From contig WPIO01000029.1 of assembly GCA_009760855.2 (NCBI GenBank), positions 1,485,001-1,549,000 on the forward strand: a DNA stretch of 64,000 nt. Direction: 5' to 3'. Of this stretch, positions 49,401-64,000 are shown piece after piece; position 1 is the first letter of the stretch, and every line of letters begins with the position of its first letter. Under the pieces are notes generated by a model. The model made no database searches, was not told where the DNA came from, and was given only the letters and a program-made list of their open reading frames with translations. The position numbers and the translations under genes are program-made. The DNA comes from Cristatella mucedo. Its lineage: Eukaryota; Bryozoa; Phylactolaemata; Cristatellidae.

Positions 49401-50219
49401 AATGCGTATAGTAATTTAAGACATGGTTTTAGCCCATCAAGTATAAGGGACAATTTTGAAAATGAAGAACCACAGCGGATCCAGCTAAAATTTGGTTCCG
49501 TTTCCGGATGATAGATGACTTGCTCATCATGCTGCAGTAATGTCGCAATCGAGCCAGCAACAATTGGTCGCAGAGACAGAGGCAAAAGCAGCACAGCTGC
49601 AGTCGAACAAAACGAAACGGCAATTTTTTAGCATCAATAGCAAAAACTAAATGGAATTTCTTGTCCTTGCATTTTACTGCAATGCAAGAACGGTGTATTC
49701 AATTTGCTGATTAATTAAATTATAGGAATCAGTTTCCGGATGATCGGGCGATCTGGAATGAAGGAAAAAGGGATTTGCACCCAAATGCATTAGGGGTCCA
49801 ATGCAAAGAGCCCAAGTTGTTGGAATGCCAAGGCCATTGTTCGAAAGCTCCTTTTTGAAGTTCAAAGTCACGTGAAGCTGTAGTAAATAATGGCATATGA
49901 TAATCTATTGCGAAATAATACATAATTATGAATTAATCTAGAGAATGTTATGTAATTGTAATTATTTTATGATAATCTAGAGCGAGTTTCGTGCACTTGT
50001 GGTGGACTCAGTCACTAAGTTACAAACCAACTAACCTAGGGTATTACAGGCGCTGATAGCAGCCTGGGTTCTTTCCATCTGAGAGGCTTTCGGATCACCA
50101 GATTGCCCTATTTCGTTATTTATGACCGACTAGAATGACATGGCGGAGCCAATCGAAGGCACCCAGTTGTTTTAATTGGCAACTGTTGGCACCGAGATGC
50201 AACGTCAAAGGGAGTCGTC
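49401..50219. other. No gene recognised
   Basis: Short overlapping minus frames of about 65 codons without motifs. Confidence 0.5.
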
Positions 50220-52520
50220 AAGTCTCGCTTCGAGCTAAGTCAGCGGCAGCTTAGTCGAAGACGTGGCACACCCTTCCCACCGTAGAACGACATCGACCTC
50301 CCGTCTTGCGGGCAGTGAACAGGAAGCGAACCCTGCGGCCCGCGTGACTAGCCGAACTCTGGACTTTGATGCTCCTAAGTCTCTGAGTCGGAGCCAGGGC
50401 AAAGACCCGAGTTCAGCTCGTCGAGGGAGCGAGTTTAGATGTTGGCCCGGATATAGTTCTATTCAGGTGGCAGCCAACAAGCTTGCGTACATCGATTTCG
50501 AGATAGCTTCGGTAATTGCAACAACGCACGCTGGCGAATAGAGTTGCCAGTAAATCGCCCACGGATTCGGCAGACTCTGGGGCAGAAGTATTGACTTCGC
50601 GCTCGAGAGCGCAGGCACAGCGCTGAGCTTGCCGCTCGGACTCAGGAGGACTCGCCTCGGGTCGCATTAGCTCGGTCCCAATCTGCTGGACGACGCCGAC
50701 AGCGACCCGAGGGCTCACAAGTCGCTAGCTCCGTTAGAGAGGCCAAGGGTGCGCAGGCGAGCTGCCAACTCGATCGATATCTATCAAATTTGTCAATATT
50801 TATGTACGACTCTAAGCTCTGGCGAGCAACCGGTATGAGCAACCGGTATGAGCAACGCGTGCCCTCACTGAGAGCGAGCGGAGAGGGACGCGTCGGGTGA
50901 AGAGCAGTAGCAAGAGGGTGCGGGCGAGCTCGAGTGCAACCTCCGTCGTCCAGTCGAGTCCTGGCGCGCGGGTGCGAGCACGCCCGAATCGAGCGGGGTG
51001 GGTCTCTCGAAGGGCGTCGAGCCCAAACGGCTGTTGGCGAGGGATTGGGATGGCTCGCTCCGACAATGAGTCCAACAGGCGTCTCGGGGGCGTCTACAAC
51101 TCAAACCAGCTCGGCTCAGTCAGTGCGAAAGGCGGCGGCGGCGGCCCGCGAGTGGATGCTTCGTCGCCGGTCGCCGCCACGGTTTCACTCTCCAGCTGCT
51201 CGACTTCTCTCTCCAGAGCGACTTTCTGGCTCTGCAGCTCAGCGTACTCTCGCCGGAGCGAGTCGAGCGAGCTCTGCAAGTCTGCGAGTCTGCTGATGCT
51301 GCGGGCGCCTTCCGATCTTGCCGCTCCGCGTCTGCGGCCGCCCGAGATACCTGCCGCTGCCGAGCCCGCTGAGCTGCCGCCGCCGACGGTCACGAGGCCG
51401 TCTTCGCGAGAGGCGTCCGATGCAAAGCAGCGGCTGCCGGGTTCGGACCGGCACCCGCGGGCGATGCGGCCAGCGAATGACCGAACGCAAGAGGCAGGCG
51501 GTGCGAGAGTGACTTCCGGCGACGGCATGCCAGTCCGCCGAGCTTCTTCGACGGCGCATTGCGGCGGCCAGCAGCCTCTGGTTTTCCCCAGCGTGCCACC
51601 GTCGAGGCAGGCCGCCTCCAGGTGCGCTCGGCGTCGGACGTCGACGAGCGCCGAGCTGGCGCCTTCCTGGCGGGCATCTCGCTCGTGCCAAGGACTGCAA
51701 GCGATTTCGCCGATCGTCACTTGCGCGACCCGAGAAGCTCTCGACGGGCGCGTCAGGTAGAGCCAGTCAGCTTCGCCGTCGCTCCCCGTCCCGGCGGCGC
51801 CGACATCTGCTCGTCGTTCGGACGCTGTCCGGCAAAGATCTACGGCCGGAGCCGTCGCTGAGTTGAGGCGGTGCAGGCGGGCGAGTGCCTCCACGAACGG
51901 CTTGATGAATTCGTCGGGCGTCTCCCCCGCGCCCGTCATCGTACTGCACCCAGCGCTCTAATGCAATGGCAATCTCTTGTCGAGCGAGCGCAACTGGCAC
52001 GCGCGTAGGCCGTTCGGGATTCCCCACCACACTCGCAGCTAGTTATCGATAAACCAATCAGCTGTCGAGTAGGCGGGTCGGGCCACTGGGTTGGCGCTAG
52101 CCGGCAGGCCCGCTCGAGCAGGCCCGGGCCGTGCAGAGCGTGGGCTACGAGCGCTTGCTTGCACGGCTCGAGCTGAAAGTGCATCGGCTGCTTCGTCCTA
52201 TCCCCGCCCACAGCGCAGCTGCCGGGAAGTTTCGGCTCTTCGTAGTGGGTGCACAAGGGGGCCGGCGTGAGCGGTATTCGGTATCTGCGAAGTCATTCGT
52301 AAGTTCAGTGCTGTCCTACAGAGCAGCACTGATTAACTGCTTGGCACCGCCCAGGCCCTCGTGGCCCAGGCTAGGGGAGTCTATTTTAATTCTGAGACGG
52401 CAGTACCCAGCTCCAGTCAACCCCCAATCCTCCCACACACAAACGCACCGGTACGACACCGCGGCGGCGGATCGGATGTCACCCGTCGGACGACACTACT
52501 CGACGCTGCCCCTCGTCGGC
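50220..52520. other. GC- and CpG-rich block
   Basis: Base composition is strongly shifted to G+C and CG dinucleotides compared with flanking DNA. Long frames are open on both strands, as expected for stop-poor GC-rich DNA. A 13-base direct repeat (GAGCAACCGGTAT) lies at 50824-50856. It may be a CpG island with one or more exons. Confidence 0.55.
51094..51939 (-). CDS. Unidentified ORF with a coiled coil, 281 residues
   Basis: The minus frame opens MTGAGETPDEFIKPFVEALA and has a Ser/Gly/Pro/Arg-rich middle. Near residues 217-260 it has a good heptad pattern (RLADLQSSLDSLRREYAELQ, then SQKVALEREVEQLESE). I do not recognise the family. Other minus frames in the block also look helical just upstream (ARQEIAIALERWVQYD) and at about 51580 (GENQRLLAAAMRRRR). 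The true gene may therefore be spliced or carry frameshifts. The long frame on the plus strand has no comparable pattern. Confidence 0.4.
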   Translation of the reverse strand: MTGAGETPDEFIKPFVEALARLHRLNSATAPAVDLCRTASERRADVGAAGTGSDGEADWLYLTRPSRASRVAQVTIGEIACSPWHERDARQEGASSALVDVRRRAHLEAACLDGGTLGKTRGCWPPQCAVEEARRTGMPSPEVTLAPPASCVRSFAGRIARGCRSEPGSRCFASDASREDGLVTVGGGSSAGSAAAGISGGRRRGAARSEGARSISRLADLQSSLDSLRREYAELQSQKVALEREVEQLESETVAATGDEASTRGPPPPPFALTEPSWFEL

Positions 52521-52979
52521 CGTAAGTCCAATGCTCTGGTGGTTTCGGTTCTGACGTTTCGGCCCTGCGCATCTCTGCCCCGGACTTTTCGGATTCGGAT
52601 TACCGTATTGGTAAATTATTTCACCTATCATTTTTGACACGACACTCATTATAGCTGTATCGTCGAGAATTTACCAAAAAAATAGCAAAGGGTACAGCAT
52701 GACCGGGAAGTCGGCGACTTGTGTTTACTTACCCGCGAACTCACAGACTCGCATTGAAAACATCAGGTTGATTGAGGCTCTGCAGCGTACTACATTCAAA
52801 TATTGCATGCAATCAGCTGAAGCAGGGCACAAGACTTAATTTTCGCATTTCAGGTAAGATACTGACAAGTTACCGGTCGGCTTTAATTTACCAGCAGAAC
52901 GAGCAAACACTGAATAAATTTTTCATAATCCGACTTTCTCAGAGCCAAAACTCTGCTGAGCCGGGTTTACATGGTGAAT

Positions 52980-53690
52980 TCTGCTTTACTTAAAAATTCG
53001 GACTTGTTTAGACAGGGATATCACATCTAAATTGGTCCATGGGTTGCGATATCCCGTCTTCTGCAACTCACTGCTTGCTCGTCTATCGGCCTGTGCAGTC
53101 AGACGCTTACAGCCGGTTCGAAACTCGGCAGCTAGGCTTGTCTGTCGTGAGCCTCGCAGTTGCCACTTCTCGCTGACATGCACTGACTCCCAGTCAAGCA
53201 ACGCATCGACTTCAAGGTTTTAGCGCTCACCTTTAGGTCCCGTCATTCTTTGGCTCCAGCCTACCTATCAGATATACTCTCCCACTAGGGCTAAGCATCG
53301 TACCAATCACTTTTCGGAATCGAACAGTTTACCAATGCCTCGTACAAACCTCAAATCCTTCGGAGACCGTGGCTTTAGTTCGTATGTTCCTAAAGCCTGG
53401 AACTCACTCCCGACCGCAGTCACGACATCTCCTGACTTGAACACATTTAAAAAGAAACTGAAAAAGGAACCCATTTATCACAGCATTTAGTGGTTCGCTG
53501 CGATTCGACCTTAATGTGCTTATGCGTGCTGCCACTGACCATACTTAATATTTGCATGCTGACCTTGTGAATGTCACCCTAACCATGTTATTCTTGTTGT
53601 TTATTGAGCATGCAAATTTGAAGTACCTAGAAAGAGTTTGAGTTCTCTGGGGGCATATATCAAATGTATTATTATTATTATTAAGACTCG
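52980..53690 (+). mobile_element. LINE family A 3' part, sense
   Basis: AATTCGGACTTGTTTAGACAGGGAT begins the copy. It continues through the C-terminal RT domain with indels to GAAAGAGTTTGAGTTCTCTGGG and TTATTATTATTATTA at 53685. Confidence 0.85.
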
Positions 53691-53760
53691 GGCAAGACTC
53701 GGCAAACGACCAAATGTAGATGCCATTAACGGCACGCCTGCTCCATAGCTTTGAAAAACC

Positions 53761-53895
53761 ATGCAGGACGAATCGGCCGACGGAATAATCGAAATCATCT
53801 TAGCGTTCCACGAGAGTTTAAGGGAATCTACACACCCGTCGTACAAGAATCGGATATTGGGGCTGCAGGCGATGAAGGCGATCATGAAAAGTTGA
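53761..53895 (+). CDS. Small unrecognised ORF, 44 residues
   Basis: ATG at 53761 opens MQDESADGIIEIILAFHESL and ends LQAMKAIMKS at TGA. Composition is protein-like, but there is no known motif and no splice support. Confidence 0.2.
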   Translation: MQDESADGIIEIILAFHESLRESTHPSYKNRILGLQAMKAIMKS

Positions 53896-54989
53896 AATTT
53901 ATCCGGCGGCTCATCACAGGGGCTATTTCCCTCCTCCCTAAGAAAAGCTTTTCTTTGATCACTCTGGAGACGGAGCAAGTAGGGAGCTAGACTTAGAGGA
54001 AGACTGACAGTGTCAACTTCCTAAAAGCAGATAGACAGAAGGAGGGCAGAAGGAAGACTAACCATGTAAACCCAACTTTAGAAATGTTCAAATTTTGTCG
54101 ATTTGCAACCAACTGCAAACTCAAATCTGGACCTCATGATCGCCAACTGAATGTGGTCCACCTGCAATCAGAGCATTGTTGGAGCAATGGCCTAGCCAGG
54201 ATTTTGGTATGGAGTCTAAACCTCGACCTAAAGCGGCGTGGCACAAGGTCAATATCTTATCGTCGTTTAAAAGAAATTCGTATCCCCCTATTTAATAACA
54301 TCGAACGTACTCGCCCAAGGCTTGCAGCAGCTCATGCAGCCTTTCTAGCCCCATTTAAAAATGTGGTTGGTCCTACTAGAGAAACAATTTAAATCTGCGA
54401 CGCCAACAAGCCCCTAGAGCTGCTAAGCTGTACTTAAATTTCGATGATTAATATTTACCATACTCTTACGCCGTCACTACGCGTGGTCACTCTTTCTGAA
54501 AATCGTCGTGACGGCCGAACATATTGCCGGAGTTTTTGTGGGGCGGTATGAGGCTCAATAGAAAAATACAGCGCACCCGGCCTCGCTTTGGTCGCATGCT
54601 AATGCAGCCAGGAACTGAAGGTGTAATGTCCATAAGCGACTTGTTACGGTTAGTGCCTGTAGGTCGTGTCTGAGTAGCAACTTACAGCACGATTTAAAGT
54701 TACATTTTCCGGAAAAATTCCATAAGCTTCTTTCGAATGAAGTGGAAGCCTTTTCTCGACATTGTCAAACGATGAAGCGCCGGTGATGCGATTGGGCGCT
54801 TCACACCTCGTCTTGGGAAAGTTCCGGGATCCACACTGGATGAGCCTCGCGGAGTCTATTTAGATGACGCGTAAAGAAGGACTGGTACCGCCTCGGGTGC
54901 GCCGCAACAGAAGAGGACCGCCAAAGCTCCGGCAAATACTCACAAAATTGGTCAACAAACTTCACAGACTTCGAGTCTATATTTAGGGC

Positions 54990-55105
54990 ACGTTTTAAAC
55001 GACACGTTGGAAATTTTGATTTTCAAATACGAACAATGTTTACGCGGACCACGTCTAGCCCGAAAGTAAGCCGGAAGCAAATTATCTCCAAATAAGAAAT
55101 GTATC
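54990..55105 (+). repeat. Diverged relative of the 14.8 kb foldback arm
   Basis: TAGCCCGAAAGTAAGCCGGAAGCAAA, then TCTCCAAATAAGAAATGTA, aligns with TAACCCGGATGTAAACCGGAAGCAAC, then TACAAATAAAAATGTA at 14970. Only one arm is present. Confidence 0.5.
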
Positions 55106-55299
55106 GAAAATGTCCCGTATCAGTTGAGGGCCTCGCACATTTTCATAATGCATAACCTTGAATCAGCTGATTTTCTAGATTGCTATGTTTTCCCATTCAG
55201 CCTGACTGACATTGCCTCTCTAAGGACGTCAGAGGGTCGACATCAAAGCCATTGTTAGATCAAAAGATAGCTCACGTTAGCACGATGGCATGGCGATAA

Positions 55300-55350
55300 T
55301 AACAATAATACATTTAATAAAGCGCTCTCAGAGAACTCATCTGTTCGCCA
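55300..55350 (-). mobile_element. Very short LINE family A tail, antisense
   Basis: ATAATACATTTAATAAAGCGCTCTCAGAGAACTC is the reversed end of family A. The match stops after about 50 bases. Confidence 0.6.
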
Positions 55351-56455
55351 TTAAGCAATAATTACAGCCGAGGCAAGAGGACGACCAGCCGGTTGGAAGG
55401 TTGGCACAATTATTAATTGCTCAACTTAATTTTAAAACGAACTCAAAATGACATGCGAATGCACTGGTGGGGGTAGCTAGCTCGCCCAGCAGGTTGTCTG
55501 GACCAGGCTATGTTGATTTTGGGTCTTTCAACAGCGTTATTTATGGGTTAAGCATTCTCTTTTATTGGTTAATCAGTGCTAATTGGGTGCACTAGATTTG
55601 TTGGTAACAGATAATGCTCAGGTTTAGCGTGCCACAGCATTGCAATGTCAAGAATTATGCTATTTCTCGAGCTTAACAAGCATTTCATCGTGAACATTAC
55701 GCTACCTTCACATCAAGCATATTGCTACAACGTACAGGCATTCGAAGACACTCGACGATACAACAGAGGCCTGCAAGGCAATCCGAAAGCGACACACTAT
55801 GGCTGACCAGTTGCAAGAACATGTTTAATGCCATCGATGCACCTATCCAGTGCGACAAAATAATGGCTTGCAATGCCCACCGGCCAAGTAAGAGCAGCGC
55901 TGTGCCGGGGTGGGGGTGGGTGGAGGAGCTGCTACTGCAGTGCCCATCTGACAGGCAGCTCCTTCGAGGCTATCTACCCGGAGCAGACTACGTCGGACAT
56001 GCGAGGATCCACAGAAGTATCACGACGTTACTGAGAGCACTAAATCTCTACGACTGTCTCGTGGCCACACTGATGAACAAGGCTACTTTGGATCAAGCTT
56101 TTAACAAAATCTGCAAAAGTCAGCATACCTAGTGCCGTAGTGACAGCAAGCCAAGCATGGGTTCAATTACTGCCATTTGCCTGCATTCAGTGAACGCAGT
56201 GTACGGTGGCAGTCGGCAACGTCCTCAGGCAACTGCACTCCAAATCCGACAGGCAGGCGCCGGCCTGGATATAAGTGCACACGACACTAAAAAATTGACA
56301 GGGTCGATCGAGCACAAAGGAACGAGTTCACATGGGCAAACATGTCCTGCTCGTTGCACGACGGCTGAATATGACAGCAAGCATAACAGCAACAGTGCTA
56401 TGCTCAGCTTTGCTGTGGCAGAGGTTCCACGAGCCAACGGCAAGTGTATCTAGCA

Positions 56456-64000
<7,545 letters not shown>

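Larger units (their letters stand above)
53896..56455. other. Mostly unrecognised DNA downstream of NFS1
   Basis: It holds the foldback relative at 54990 and the LINE stub at 55300. A 102-codon frame at 54084 and a 136-codon frame at 55722 on the plus strand have no recognised motif. The NFS1 3' UTR should extend into the right part of this region, but no close AATAAA was seen. Confidence 0.45.

Noticed and set aside
50897-51760. 287-residue plus-strand frame in the GC-rich block
   Set aside because: It has no motif or heptad pattern and lies opposite the coiled-coil frame; stop codons are rare in such GC-rich DNA.

Overview
The window is nuclear DNA of an animal, most likely an invertebrate. 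Three conserved genes are split by GT-AG introns. The space between and inside them is filled with non-LTR retrotransposon fragments, tRNA-type SINEs, small DNA transposons and long microsatellites. There is no operon, Shine-Dalgarno or other bacterial layout. The species cannot be named from the sequence.

Three host genes are secure because their exons join in frame into recognisable proteins. NDUFS4 (complex I 18 kDa subunit) is on the minus strand, with exons at 23193-23133 (tentative), 22955-22780, 13950-13877 and 11923-11820; its presequence exon was not found. CCDC124 (a ribosome-associated coiled-coil protein) is complete on the plus strand, with four coding exons from 43962 to 45307. 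NFS1 (mitochondrial cysteine desulfurase) is on the minus strand; its last five coding exons run from 62210 down to 56456 and the 5' part lies beyond the right edge. A GC-rich block at 50.2-52.5 kb may hold a fourth, unidentified coiled-coil gene on the minus strand.

The dominant repeats are two families of L2/CR1-type LINEs, here called A and B, plus at least one further relative. The best family A copy (about 17.93-21.43 kb) still has a 556-residue open reverse-transcriptase frame. Most other copies are 5'-truncated and lie in both orientations. Family A ends in a hairpin-forming 3' tail followed by a TTA microsatellite. A SINE family (SINE-2) ends in a near copy of that tail, which suggests it uses the LINE machinery. 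A second SINE family (SINE-1) has a tRNA-like head and its own 3' body.

Other mobile DNA includes a foldback element with arms of about 350 bp (14.81-15.66 kb, inside an NDUFS4 intron), two pogo/Tigger-like non-autonomous elements in opposite orientation (30.33-31.02 and 32.64-33.31 kb), and a Tc1-like non-autonomous element of about 1 kb inserted in a GT/TA microsatellite (25.73-26.73 kb). No new multi-gene system was found. The most unusual structures are the LINE copies with a 3' tail at both ends, the nested tail insertions, the SINE-LINE shared tail, and the long hairpin in a complex I gene intron.

Layout: 0-11.7 kb repeats; 11.8-23.2 kb NDUFS4 with a large repeat-filled intron; 24-43.8 kb repeats; 44-45.3 kb CCDC124; 45.9-50 kb repeats; 50.2-52.5 kb GC-rich block; 53-56 kb repeats and unknown DNA; 56.4-62.2 kb NFS1; 62.2-64 kb no recognised exon, with a long GA microsatellite.
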